A stretch of DNA of 64,000 nt from contig NC_059416.1 in NCBI RefSeq assembly GCF_905220565.1, forward strand, positions 4,030,001 through 4,094,000. The letters are read 5' to 3'. Both the position numbers and the translations under genes were made by a program. The notes under the pieces were generated by a model, which saw nothing but the letters and a program-made list of their open reading frames with translations, was not told the DNA's origin and searched no databases. Positions 21,256 through 30,940 of the stretch are shown piece by piece (within the stretch, counting starts at the first letter, position 1; each line of letters begins with the position of its first letter). Source of the DNA: Melitaea cinxia (lineage: Eukaryota; Arthropoda; Insecta; Lepidoptera; Nymphalidae).

Positions 21256-21566
21256 TAATGATTATTAAAATATAAATAATAATTACAAGTATCAATATTT
21301 CAATCTTCAAACAATAATTTCTAAAGTTTATCTAATGACGTAGAATCGAATTAAATCAAAGTTTACTTAATGCAAATAGATCTGAGAGCGCAAACATTTA
21401 CTTTGAGATTTCCAAAACTATTGAATAACAATTTTATTTATTGTTGTTGTTTATTAGAAATACACCGTCGATTTATCACAATAACTCAGAAGATATTGAA
21501 CAGTATCTACCCTTATCGATCCATATACATGAGAAATAATCATTGAAATTTATGTACAGCGCATAA

Positions 21567-21783
21567 CTAAGGTAGTAGGGCACAGCAGGAAATTTTCTGC
21601 TCAAAATCTGGAACAGCCCGACTGGGGTAGCACCTCGACCTTGCAGAAGATCACAGCTAAATAATACTGCTTTCAAGCAGTGTTGTGTTCCTAATGGTGA
21701 GTAAGGTGACCAGAGCTCCTGGAGGAATTTGGGATGGAGTCAGCAACGCGCTTGCGATGCTTCTTGTGTTTCAGAAGTCTATA
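21567..21783 (+). repeat. Family C repeat
   Basis: AAGGTAGTAGGGCACAGCAGG through CGCTTGCGATGCTTCTTGTG in family C order; the last part and A tail are missing. Confidence 0.75.
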
Positions 21784-22088
21784 AGTCAATAAAATAAAAT
21801 AAAAAATACCCAAATGAATGCACCACATCGGATAATAACTTATTATTTTTTTCTTTTTTTTTTTGTTAATATCATAATAAGGTTAGTTAAAAAAAATTAA
21901 AACAATCGTTGTTTTTGTCTATGATTGTGCGTGCTTTAAAATAAGGGATTTAAGGTTAAAAAATGAAAGACCTAGTGTTGTCGCTGTTATTACTGCTAGA
22001 AGTATGATTAATTTGAATTTACCGTCACTATCTAACAAACCTTAAAGTCCCTTACAAAATTTAACGGAATTTCTTTTCATTAGTAAAT

Positions 22089-22415
22089 ATTACGCTTCAG
22101 ACTGTAATATCTGTAGAAAAGGATCAGAGCTTAATCAACCACGCTGCTCCAATGCGGGTTAGCGGATATATTCCCTACTATGAGTAACGATCGCTATCAG
22201 GTGTACATGATAACAACCGTGACTGACGGCTTAACGTGTACTCCGAGGCACGGTGGGGAGACCCACAAGGACCGCACGTTACACCCAGACCACGGCAAAT
22301 ACCTGTATGGCCAATACAAATGTTTATCATGTGCGGGGATCGAACCCGCAACTGCCAGCGCAACAGGTACAATCCATGGCTGTAACCGTTGCGCCGACGC
22401 GGCGTCGTAGCGGCG
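22089..22415 (-). mobile_element. Family A SINE with internal deletion and 8-bp target-site duplication
   Basis: Tail ACGCTTCAGACTGTAATATC then a jump straight to AGAAAAGGATCAGAGCTTAATC, losing the CCCACTACTGGGCATAGG part; head with B box GGGGATCGAACCCGC. TAGTAAAT occurs at 22081-22088 and 22416-22423. Confidence 0.75.
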
Positions 22416-22423
22416 TAGTAAAT

Positions 22424-23532
22424 TTTATTTAAACTTAAATTAAGCTCAAGATTAGCAAAAATAAACACCAATAATGATCTACCAGGACTTTGTTATATTT
22501 TAACTCGAAAACCATTAAAAAAACTTATAAATTAAAATTAAAAGTATGAATCAGTAATGTCTGTTGTATATGCGACAACAGTCAATATGTGTAGATTTTA
22601 ATTTATGTCATTATTTCCACCGGATCACGTTCATTGTCCTGTGAGTCACTGTAAAGGTTAAATCAGTATCGCTCTGGCTATTATTTGTTTACTTTAATCA
22701 GTGAACCGAGGAAGAATATACGTGTGAGCACTTGTCTGAGCAATTATGTAGCGCTTCCTTTTTGTACATGACAGCCTTGCACTTGAAAACCTTATATATC
22801 GCCACGAGCGCTAAAATATTTTATGTTTGAGTTATTTGCTTAATAGTACCTTTTGTCTCTTCTGTTAAGGTTATACCGTAAATCATGGGATGTTAACAGC
22901 CCTAGTAAATCATTTAGTAATTACCTTACATGTGGTGTCGCACGAATTGTATAATTATTACCTACTACTCTCTCTATAGTCTTTACCTAGTATTTAAATG
23001 TTCAATTTACTATTAAACCAACTAAACGCAATACTGGTCGAAAGTAACTAAAAAAATTTAAAAAAAAAATCTTTAAAAAAAAAGATTTTATTTGAATGCG
23101 CTAAAAAAAATAAAAAAAAAATTTACGTTAAAACTTTTATAATCTACTACTCTTTTAAAAATTTAATAGTTAAAATCGATCACATCAAGTTATTTAATTT
23201 ATTTGTTTATCTAGACAAGTAAATCTCGCGACAAGCTGTTAACCCGTGCTGTGACCGCTGCGTCAACTCATCTTTTAAACTTTAAAGATAACGAGAGACT
23301 GTAAACCAGCTTTTTAAAGGAATATTTTTGTCTAGAGATTTTACTTATCTGCAGTGTGAATAGTTTAATTTCGGTGCAAAATATTTTATCTTTTCTCTGA
23401 GAATTATTCGAAAAAGGAAAGTGCATTTTATTTTACACAAAGTAAAGATAGAAGGGATTCAAACGTAATGTAAGTGTAAAAAATATAGTTTATATGTGGT
23501 CTAGTTTTAGCTCAAAGCTCAATCTGCATAAA
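22424..23532. other. AT-rich stretch, nothing recognised
   Basis: A-rich segment at 23040-23130. A SINE-like phrase TGACCGCTGCGTCAACTC near 23255 is too short to assign. Confidence 0.4.
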
Positions 23533-23637
23533 TCTATATGAATAAAAATGAATGTTGCTAAGCGCATAACTCGAGAATGGCTCGACCAATTCGGCTAATA
23601 TTTTTTATATTTGGTAAAACCGGGAGAGATGCCGCAG

Positions 23638-23653
23638 TGGGATAGATGCCTCA
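23638..23653 (-). repeat. GGCATCTATCC motif, copy 1 (reverse)
   Basis: TGGGATAGATGCCTCA. Other copies: 23968-23980, 24024-24040, 24549-24561, 24602-24614; variants GGCAACTATCC at 23989-24000 (reverse) and 24583-24593. Confidence 0.7.
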
Positions 23654-24152
23654 TGTTCTAAAAACCTAACATCCCGAACTCACAAATAAAAATTAATCGC
23701 ATAAGTAGGAGTCGAAGACACCCCGTACCTCAGATATCCACAGATATTCGTGTGGCAAGGACGTGTTTGGCTCGTGTGTGAAATTGTCTCAGTGGCGAAA
23801 TTTACAAACACGACAAAGTTTTAAAGGTTAGTATTTAAGGTTGTATAATTTTATAAATAGTAATAAATTCCGTTATATTTTTTATCACGTCTGTATACTG
23901 GGTCATTGAGTCTGCATATAGTTGTAATTAGATGCTATTTTGTTTATAATTTATTTAAAAAATACGTGGGCATCTATCCCAATCACAGAGGATAGTTGCC
24001 CTGATTTTTTTAAGGTATAGGTTAGGGGCATCTATCCCCTCATTCACCATATACAGAGTAAGTTTATATGTATAATTTTTTTTGTGTCTGTTATATTTTT
24101 TATGTATTTAGGTATATTTATGTTTGGATGTTTTACTGATTCTAGCAGAACT

Positions 24153-24248
24153 ATGCCACGAAAATATAAAAGAAAGGAAGAAATGCGAGCTCGAGTATGT
24201 TCTTGGACTATAGAAAACCTACAGTCAGCTTTCGATGAGAAAGTATGA
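24153..24248 (+). pseudogene. pogo-type transposase N-terminal fragment (31 codons)
   Basis: ATG frame MPRKYKRKEEMRARV..SWTIENLQSAF matches the start of pogo/pipsqueak-type transposases: a basic 'PR-YKRK' run, then W-T-x-E-x-L-x-x-A, the first helices of the DNA-binding domain. It stops after 31 codons and has no downstream homologous frame, so the protein is truncated to part of one helix-turn-helix. Confidence 0.55.
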
Positions 24249-24345
24249 TTGTGCAATGTGCATGTAGACACTTAATATGAATATTTTAGACCAACGATTA
24301 AGAATTTATACTTTTGTTGAATAAATGCTTGTAAAATTTAAGTAA

Positions 24346-24346
<1 letters not shown>

Positions 24347-24380
<34 letters not shown>
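24347..24380. repeat. (TA)n microsatellite
   Basis: TA run inside the pogo-like element. Confidence 0.9.
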
Positions 24381-24383
<3 letters not shown>

Positions 24384-25011
24384 ATCTGTATTATATAAAA
24401 ATTATATTCTAATTACAACAATTAAAAGATATAAAAAAAACACAATTTTTTTTTCATTGCTATGGCTCATGTTTCTTGGAGACAATCGATGTTTTGGGAG
24501 TAGCCTAACCTAACATTTGGTTTTTGGTTTTTCGTTTACACAGTTTAAAGGGCATCTATCCTACTCACTATTTTCATGGTGAGGCAACTATCCATATAGG
24601 TAGGCATCTATCCTCAAAAAAAGGGGTTCACGAAAAGCTAATTTCTCCTTAATCTGCATTGGCTAGGTTGAAAAAAAATAGTCATAATTCAACATAAAGG
24701 ATTGAGCTAGCTACATTAATAAAAATTATTCGTATAAAAATCATATTTTTAAAATTAGGTGGCTATTTCAAAAAGTGAGGCATCCCGGTTTTACTGTTAT
24801 TTAAGGCCCACGGAAGGTTTAACTATAACTAATACTTTTTAACTAATACTTAAAAAAAAACTATTAAATTTTGACAGACGAAGTCTGTTCGGGCGGCTAG
24901 TACCTTATAAAGGTATTTATGGTACGTAAGCAAGTTCACATTACAATAGGCATTTGAGTGAGTTTTCATTAGTGTTTAATTTATTCATTTTGACTGAACT
25001 TTGGCGTAGTT

Positions 25012-25075
25012 TTCAGTGACCCTACTGTCTGCTCCGGGGTTCTGGATTCGTCTCGCAGCCCGAGTCTATATTTCA
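25012..25075 (+). repeat. tRNA-derived SINE head fragment (SINE2)
   Basis: GTGACCCTACTGTCTGCTCCGGGGTTCTGGATTCG matches the head region at 37196-37270; the B box is degraded. Confidence 0.4.
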
Positions 25076-25206
25076 TTTGTATGTTATACTAAAAAATTTA
25101 GCTATGTCGCCCAACTTTTACCTAAAGCAGATATATTAAATCATCGTTATGCGTATTAGAAACGCCATCATAGACGACCACGCTACAACTATGTATTTAT
25201 TTATGA

Positions 25207-25262
25207 CTAGCTGTGCTCGCGATTTCGTCCGTGTGGTATTTAACAAAAAGTTATTGTTCAGT
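25207..25262 (-). mobile_element. Helitron 3'-end fragment
   Basis: A|CTAGCTGTGCTCGCGATTTCGTCCGTGTGG is a reversed Helitron 3' end. It is cut off by the family T repeat that follows. Confidence 0.55.
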
Positions 25263-25269
25263 TCGCAGT

Positions 25270-25450
25270 TTTATTTTTGTGATACCCACACATTAGGAAT
25301 TCTAAACATTTTTTAATATCATATCAAAAATCGACCGTTCCAGCGGGGATCGAACCTGCATCTCCGACTGACCGTGTCGGCGCTCTAGCCAATTAAGCTA
25401 TGGAACGCTGTACCCGTTAGATCGAAATTTTTGATATGATGATTTTTATA
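25270..25450 (-). repeat. Family T repeat unit, partial
   Basis: TTTTTGTGATACCCACACATTAGG, AATTCTAAACATTTTTT, ATATCATATCAAAAATCG, tRNA-like block, CGAAATTTTTGATATGATGA. The long tail of the unit is missing. Confidence 0.7.
25336..25407 (-). tRNA. tRNA-like cloverleaf, anticodon GGT (Thr-type), repeat-borne
   Basis: 72 nt; acceptor CGTTCCA/TGGAACG is perfect, D arm GCTTAATTGGCTAGAGC, anticodon stem CCGAC/GTCGG around ACGGTCA, T loop TTCGATC with one stem mismatch. C33 in place of U and its copies in repeats argue for a SINE-like or pseudogene origin rather than a working tRNA. Confidence 0.45.
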
Positions 25451-25484
25451 TTCGGTTTCCTTTAGTTAAGAACTGAAAAAAAGG

Positions 25485-25650
25485 GTATTTCTCTCGTATT
25501 TCTCTTTTTATGTGTGTTACATCATAACTTTTTACTGGATATTTGATCACGGTCGGTCACGGTTTTTTAATTATACCTAACAATGTGTACTACACTATAA
25601 TTTTCAATTTAAATTGAAGTTCCTTTTTTGTTTTGTAACAAACACAATTA
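25485..25650 (+). repeat. Family D repeat, degenerate and internally deleted
   Basis: TTATGTGTGTTACATCATAACTTTTTACTGG and terminal TTTGTAACAAACACAATTAT in D order. Confidence 0.45.
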
Positions 25651-25955
25651 TATTTTAACTTATAGTATTTCGTATATAAATTATTTATGTAAATTAATAT
25701 GAATCGCTAATAATTTACATACTCGTACGTAACAGTGCTATTCATAAAACGGTACATGATACTGTGAGACAATTAATTGATTTCAATAAAACAACGTATT
25801 TTGTGAACTTTGTAATTTTCAATACATCGTCAATTATTCATTTTCATTTTTATACTTTTATTCTGCTATAAATAATGATACCAACTTAAAAACTTGCGTA
25901 CAGTTGGCGTAAATGAGCAAATTTATTTACAAAAATTAAATGTTTTATATATATA

Positions 25956-26248
25956 CTAGCTGACCCGGCGAACTTCGTATCGCCTAACACAAACTTTATC
26001 GTATGGTATTAAAGTTCAAATTGACTTTTAAGTATTATCACAAATCTTTTTTATGGGAGTATAGAAAAGTGTTGTTTTTAGACTTTTTCAGAAAATTTTA
26101 ATTTTTTTTTTTTTTAGAATTTTTCTCTCCGTAAGAACCATCCTCGTACTTCAAGGAACATTTTAAAAAAAGAATTAGCGAAATCGGTCCAACCGTTCTC
26201 GAGTTTTGCGCTTAGCAACACATTTTGCGATTCATTTTTATATATAAG

Positions 26249-26249
<1 letters not shown>
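25956..26249 (-). mobile_element. Complete non-autonomous Helitron (294 bp)
   Basis: Reverse strand starts TCTTATATATAAAAATGAATCG and ends AAGTTCGCCGGGTCAGCTAG, inserted between A (25955) and T (26250). GCGCTTAGCAACACATTTTGCG and GAAATCGGTCCAACCGTTCTCG style phrases are typical of insect Helitrons. Confidence 0.75.

Positions 26250-26255
<6 letters not shown>

Positions 26256-26282
<27 letters not shown>
26256..26282 (+). repeat. (TG)n microsatellite
   Basis: About 13 TG units. Confidence 0.9.
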
Positions 26283-26403
26283 CGATCATACATCGGTCAC
26301 ATCGATCGATCGGTAGTGTAGAGTGAGATGAAATCTAAATATGTCGAAAAAATTCTGAAATAACATTTTATTAATCTGAAATTGAATTAATTATCTTTTG
26401 ATT

Positions 26404-26910
26404 AAGCCTCTTTTACCCCACAGCTGGCAATAGGCTTCTTCCTTCGTGTAGATAAAGTGGCGGAGCTTAATTCTCCACGCGTATATTCCCTACTATGAAC
26501 TAACGATCACTATCGTGTATCTATTATATAACAAGCAGTAGTTCCTTAGGAGAACCAGGGTAACCGACATTTCTCGAAGGATCGCACAGCTCAAGTGGCA
26601 ATGGACAGGGCACATAGCACAAGAACCGATGACCGATGGGGCGGAAAGGTTTTCGAGTGGGGACCGCGTACCAGGCGCCGCAGCGTTAGCAGGCCCCTCA
26701 CGAGGCGGACCGACGATCTGGTCAGGGTCGCGGGAAGCCGCTGGATGCGTGCTGCGTAGGACCGATCGTCGTGGAAAACATTAGGGATGGCTTATGCTCA
26801 GCAGTGGGCGTCCGTGAGCTGATATGATGAAACAAGATTAACACCTTAGGTGATCTCCGAGGTACGGTGGGCAGATCTATAATGCAACCACCCAGACTGA
26901 AAACAGATAT
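26404..26910 (-). mobile_element. Family A SINE split by a LINE 3' end
   Basis: Left part: AAGCCTCTTTTACCCCACAGCTGGC, AGCTTAATTCTCCACGC, TATTCCCTACTATGAAC. Right part resumes at 26843 with TTAGGTGATCTCCGAGGTACGGTGGGCAG and CACCCAGACTG. The tRNA head is lost. Confidence 0.65.
26532..26842 (+). pseudogene. RTE-type LINE ORF2 C-terminus and 3' end, inside a SINE
   Basis: Frames read LKWQWTGHIAQ, then after a shift RWGGKVFEWGPRTRRRSVSR, then DDLVRVAGSRWMR in a third frame. This is the C-terminal 'W-GHIAR...VLEWRPRTGRRSVGRP...W-DDLVR' region typical of RTE-like ORF2 in insects. At least two frameshifts show decay. AACAAG occurs at both edges as a possible short target-site duplication. It is about 310 bp and heavily 5'-truncated, as usual for LINE insertions. 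Confidence 0.7.
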
Positions 26911-27237
26911 ATGTAAAAATACAAATTTAGTTTTCTAATGTTTACGTGAATTTCACTCATTACAACAAAACAACTTTTTTGGACTTTATCGCCGGCTTAT
27001 TAGATTTTTTACTCTCTAGATAAAATCTGAAAAAGTTAAGACATTATAATAAATACAAATATTTATCATGAACCGGAATAAAACCGACAATCGTTGATAT
27101 TTACTAGATATACGGCCCTCGCACCACTACACCAGAGCGGTCGTCGATTAGCTTATAATTCTTTTATTATAAGAAAAACGGTTGTGCAGTATTTAGAAAC
27201 TGATTTAACTTATATAAATAATAAATAAATAAATATT

Positions 27238-27452
27238 TACAACATACACACATGATCATCTGTTCCTAAAGTAAGCAACTTAATGGTTGTGTTATAGGTA
27301 ATAGCCGCCTTTTATAGCAAATTTTTTTTTTCGATAAACATAAATAATACACATATAAATAAACATATACATTACACCCAGACTCGGGGTGGGAATCGAA
27401 TCCACAAACCCCGGAGCAGAAAGCAGGGTAACTGCGCCAACTGGCTAGTCAT
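27238..27452 (-). mobile_element. tRNA-derived SINE2, full copy
   Basis: Reverse strand: A-box-like GTTGGCGCAGTTAC, 'CCTGCTTTCTGCTCCGGGG', B box GGATTCGATTCCC, body CCCGAGTCTGGGTGTAATG and 3' end AGGAACAGATGATCATGTGTG. Related copies at 37196, 40140-40592 and 28283. Confidence 0.7.
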
Positions 27453-27865
27453 CTCGTAAGTATGTTTATTCAATATTGAATCTCGGGTTTTGAATATTCA
27501 GATCTATGAGTTAGAGTTTTGCAAGTTCAAACTTAGGTCTTGCAGTAGCCGTGAGCGCTGACCAATTGTTAATTTAATAATAACTTACTCTTAGCTACCG
27601 TTTACATTTAACATTAATATGTTAAATGTAGTTATTTTCATTTTAAAGAGAGTTTTATATATAAAATTTTCTCATCGTTCGTCCTGTTATAATTCTCGAA
27701 AGAATAGAATGCTTTAAAAATATACTGCCTTCATAAAATCTTCCTTTCATTGGTACCTGCTTAGAAACCTGTTCAGCTGTTTAAAAGCGGGTAATTTAAA
27801 TTTAATGAAACATATTTTTAAAATTAAATAAAAAAACTTAGACTGCCCTCTACAGTTAAACTAAT
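27453..27865. other. AT-rich stretch, nothing recognised
   Basis: No gene or repeat boundary recognised. Confidence 0.4.
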
Positions 27866-27918
27866 AATTAATAATAATAAAAATAATAATTAATAATAAT
27901 AAAAATAATAATTAATAA
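27866..27918. repeat. (AAT)n-type microsatellite
   Basis: Degenerate AATAATAAAAATAATAATT run abutting the SINE at 27920. Confidence 0.8.
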
Positions 27919-27919
27919 A

Positions 27920-28112
27920 GGCTTCACACTCAACGGATTAGGATTTTCTCCTATGTCGGGGGTCCGGAAACACACACAATACACAAACACAACGCCCAGA
28001 CCACGACTAACATCTATATGGTCGATACATATGTCTGTCGTGAGCGGGAACCGAACCCGCGACCGCCAGCGCAATAGCCAGTGCTATGACCACTGCGCCA
28101 ACGCGTCGTCAA
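27920..28112 (-). mobile_element. tRNA-derived SINE related to family A
   Basis: Reverse strand A box GTTGGCGCAGTGGTCATAGC and B box GGTCGCGGGTTCGGTTCCC, body ATGTGTATTTATGG-like to GTGGTCTGGGCGTTGTG, and end CCGACATAGGAGAAAATCC with an A/T-rich tail at left. The head is close to family A but the 3' end differs. Confidence 0.7.
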
Positions 28113-28282
28113 AACTATCTCATTACTACGAGTACACTATTAAATAAAATGACTTAACTTAGAACAAAATCCAATATTTATGTCGAGTCTTTCACGTTAT
28201 AAAAATGACGAAATTGCTACTTTTTCTAACATACATACGTACAAAGTGCTAAATTACATAAATATACAAATAAATATATTTT

Positions 28283-28344
28283 CCATAAGAACAGATGATC
28301 CTTTTATTTTTAAATTTAAATAAAAGGATCATCTGTTCTTATGG
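28283..28344. repeat. Perfect 27-bp inverted repeat (tail-to-tail SINE2 ends)
   Basis: 28283-28309 and 28318-28344 are exact reverse complements around an 8-nt spacer. The arm contains AAGAACAGATGATCC, the SINE2 3' end, so the structure is two SINE2 tails facing each other. Transcripts would form a strong hairpin. Confidence 0.85.
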
Positions 28345-28504
28345 GAGGTAACTTATTGTCTGTGTTATGGGTTACAGCCGAATGGCATATTAATTATCTA
28401 TACCAATAAATAAAATTCGAGTGTTGGTAATATTAAAATAACCGCTTTTTACTAAATGCGTATGAATTTATACACGGTACATATACTAAAATAACATATT
28501 TTTT

Positions 28505-28940
28505 TACCCGACTGCTAAGGAAGGGTTATGTTTTTCGCGCGTATCTTGTATGTATGTATATTTGTATGTAATATTCTTTACTACCTCATATTTCCAGAAC
28601 CACTGAACGGATTTACATAAATGAGGTATCGTTAGGTTCGTCTTAGCTGCCCAAGTGTTCTTAGATAGGTGACATTAAAAAAAATCAAATATGGCGGTTG
28701 CGCGAAGCCATTGTAGTTAATGAAAAAAAAATTTTTTTCTCGAATACTACAATATGGGTATCAAATTGAAGGGCACAATACAAGGATTTTAAAAAGGTAT
28801 ATCATGATTATTATTACCGTAATACTAATAAAGAAATACAATATTAAAGTTTAAAAAATGTGGACTTTGCTCTTTCCCACGCCTATGCCATGCCAAATTC
28901 GTCTCCTAGGTGACGATCAACTTCGGGGTGTAGCCTTTCT
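28505..28940. repeat. Dispersed repeat-like sequence, not delimited
   Basis: ACCCGACTGCTAAGGAAGGGTTATG, AACCACTGAACGGATTTACATAAATG, ATGGCGGTTGCGCGAAGCCATTGTAG are phrased like the low-coding repeats of Lepidoptera. No second copy in this window, so the assignment rests on general resemblance. Confidence 0.35.
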
Positions 28941-29127
28941 AATAAAATACAATGGTTTAAAAAAACATACAATTAAAATGACAAATGAAAATTAATGAAT
29001 GTCACACTAATTTACAATTACATTAATAAAATCAATAACAAATACATAAAACCAAATACAAACAAATAATTTTAATAATAATTTCATTATATTAAAACTA
29101 ATAGTTGTTAACTTAAGCAGTTAACTA

Positions 29128-29280
29128 TTTGCTAAAGGTCAGGCTTACGTTGCTTTGAGCAGAGTGAGATCTTTCTCCAGGCTTGCTATCAGTTCTCTTG
29201 ACCCTAAAAAATTACTTAATCAACCACATGATGTAAACTGTTTTAATGAATTGAACCGATTACGTAATTTGTCTGACTAA
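29128..29280 (+). pseudogene. Helitron PIF1-type helicase, C-terminal ~50 codons
   Basis: The frame reads FAKGQAYVALSRVRSFSRL then ISSLDPKKLL and ends at a stop at 29278-29280. G-QAYVALSRV is the conserved motif VI of PIF1-type helicases and sits at the C-terminus of Helitron Rep/Helicase proteins. No upstream helicase motif or Rep domain remains, so the element is 5'-truncated and not autonomous. The Helitron 3' end follows on the same strand at 29950-29953. Confidence 0.8.
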
Positions 29281-29288
29281 AAAGACAT

Positions 29289-29520
29289 AAATAAAATAAT
29301 AATAAAAAAAAAAAAACAATAAACCCGCCTGCGTGAAGAACAACTAATAGAAAATCAACTGAAAAAGCTGGAACAAGATAAAAATTCAATATGCACACAA
29401 AGTCAGCGAAATAAATAGAAACAATATCAAACATTTTGTGCTGTACATTTAAAATATATTAATACGGTAGTCCTTCGAAACTTTATGCAACGTCGTAGAT
29501 AATATGCAGTCGGAGGCATG
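29289..29520 (-). repeat. Left arm of large palindrome
   Basis: Reverse complement of 29557-29786, with three mismatches near the 36-nt centre and a short difference in the A/T run (13 A versus 10 T). The rest of the arm matches base for base by eye. Confidence 0.9.
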
Positions 29521-29556
29521 AAATTGAAGGATAAGTCAAATCATTCTCTCTTTGTG

Positions 29557-29786
29557 CATGTCTCCGACTGCATGTTATGTACGACGTTGCATAAAGTTTC
29601 GAAGGACTACCGTATTAATATATTTTAAATGTACAGCACAAAATGTTTGATATTGTTTCTATTTATTTCGCTGACTTTGTGTGCATATTGAATTTTTATC
29701 TTGTTCCAGCTTTTTCAGTTGATTTTCTATTAGTTGTTCTTCACGCAGGCGGGTTTATTGTTTTTTTTTTAATTATTATTTTATTT
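29557..29786 (+). repeat. Right arm of large palindrome
   Basis: Partner of 29289-29520. Each arm holds the same short open frame beginning MFDIVSIYFADFVC; this is because the arms are copies, and is not evidence of a gene. Confidence 0.9.
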
Positions 29787-30078
29787 TACAATTTTTGTCC
29801 GTCTTTCTGTCTGTCTGTTTGTTCCTGCTTATCTCTGAAATGGCTGAACTGGTTTTAACGAGACTTTTAATGAGAGATAGTTGGTGTAGTAAGGAGTAAC
29901 TTAGGCAACTTTTTTGTTGGATTCCATGCGGACGAAGTCGCGGGAACAGCTAGTTATAAATAAAAGATATATTATATGAACTCGAGGTAAAAAACGAAAC
30001 TCTCGGAGCAAAAAATTGAGTCACACCAAAGACCAAACTGCGTGAAAGAGCTATTCAAATTTACTTACTTTAAATATA

Positions 30079-30740
30079 CAGTCGACTGTCTTTAATTCAA
30101 ACCTGCGATAATTCGAACCTCTATAATTCAAAGTCATCACGAGTTCCCTACAAAATCTCTTTATATTTCGAACTAAATCAATACATTTTAATACACTTGG
30201 TAATTCGAACGAAAAAATCATTGCTACGCAACAAACAACGCGTGGATTCGAACTCATCGGCGTCAAACACTCGTCAATTCAAAGTTGCAGGGAGAAAGAA
30301 ACAGAAAGCTTGTAAGTACATTTCGAGACAAAAAAAAATCAAACTTGTACACACATGTATCATCGTACACGAGTCTTTGTTTTTATTATGATTAGTTTGA
30401 CACACACTTCCGCACGAATCTGTTTGTTTAGTTATGTTTCAGTTACTGTTACTATTTCGTTGTATACAGATTGAAAGTTTGTGTTAGTTATCAGTCCTAA
30501 AAAGTATGAATCCTTGACGATTGCTGTAAAGAAGAAGTTAATCGAAAAACTGGAGGGAGGTGTGAAGAAAGTTGAATTTGTCATTGTTAAAGAATAGCAG
30601 TTAATAAATCTGTATGTAATATGATCAACACTTAAAAATTCGAAGTTTTATTTATTTACTTTCAAAAATTACGAACCATTTGATATTTCAAACACTCGAT
30701 AATTCGTAATATTTGTTACTTTTATAATTTTACTTTCAGT
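30079..30740 (+). mobile_element. pogo/Tigger-like DNA transposon relic
   Basis: Begins TA|CAGTCGACTGTCTTTAATTC with repeated AATTCGAA-type blocks (ATAATTCGAACC, GTAATTCGAACG, GTGGATTCGAAC), the usual look of Tigger-type termini. A transposase N-terminal fragment lies at 30496-30597. The right end has GATAATTCG and TTCAAACACTCG but no clean mirror of the left end, so the boundary near 30740 is approximate. Confidence 0.6.
30496..30597 (+). pseudogene. pogo-type transposase N-terminal fragment
   Basis: The frame PKKYESLTIAVKKKLIEKLE then GGVKKVEF resembles the first helix-turn-helix of Tigger/pogo transposases ('LS..K..II..LE.G....'). It stops at 30595-30597 and no DDE catalytic region remains. 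Confidence 0.6.
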
Positions 30741-30751
30741 CAAATTTATTG

Positions 30752-30935
30752 AGTTAGCGTCCAGCAAGAAATATCTTGCTCAAAATTTGGAACAGTTGGA
30801 CTGGTGAAGTACCTTACAGAAGATAAGTAGATACTGTTGTGTTCCTGTGATGAGTAAGGTCGGCAATGCGCTGGTAATGCTCTCGGTATTAAAGTTTCTA
30901 TAGGGTACGTCATCCGCTTGCTACTAGGCTGACCC
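30752..30935 (+). repeat. Family C repeat, internally deleted
   Basis: TATCTTGCTCAAAATTTGGAACAG, ACTGGTGAAGTACCTTACAGAAG, TACTGTTGTGTTCCTGTGATGAG, GGCAATGCGCTGGTAATGC. Confidence 0.65.
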
Positions 30936-30940
30936 TATTA

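Larger units (their letters stand above)
23617..24791 (+). mobile_element. pogo-like (Tc1/mariner superfamily) non-autonomous element
   Basis: Termini AAACCGGGAgagATGCC and GGCATCCCGGTTT are inverted repeats, flanked by TA at 23615-23616 and 24792-24793. The 1175-bp interior holds a short frame like the N-terminal helix-turn-helix of pogo-family transposases (24153-24248) and seven copies of GGCAWCTATCC. The catalytic domain is absent. The TA duplication, terminal repeats and coding remnant together support a pogo-type origin. Confidence 0.65.
23533..24900 (+). mobile_element. Helitron split by a pogo-like transposon
   Basis: Starts A|TCTATATGAATAAAAATGAATG and ends TCTGTTCGGGCGGCTAG|T. Removing 23617-24791 leaves an element of under 200 bp closely like 9082-9208 (GCTAAGCGCATAACTCGAGAA then GGCCCACGGAAGG). 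It is a complete non-autonomous Helitron that later took an insertion. Confidence 0.7.
29128..29953 (+). mobile_element. 5'-truncated Helitron 3' part containing a large palindrome
   Basis: Helicase C-terminus, then a ~230-bp-arm inverted repeat, then a terminal section TCTCTGAAATGGCTGAACTGG...GCGGACGAAGTCGCGGGAACAGCTAG|T. CTAG followed by T is the canonical Helitron 3' end. The start of the element is not identified. Confidence 0.7.

Noticed and set aside
29243..29858. Two genes encoding the same protein MFDIVSIYFADFVC
   Set aside because: They are the same short frame in the two arms of one palindrome; no independent support for coding.
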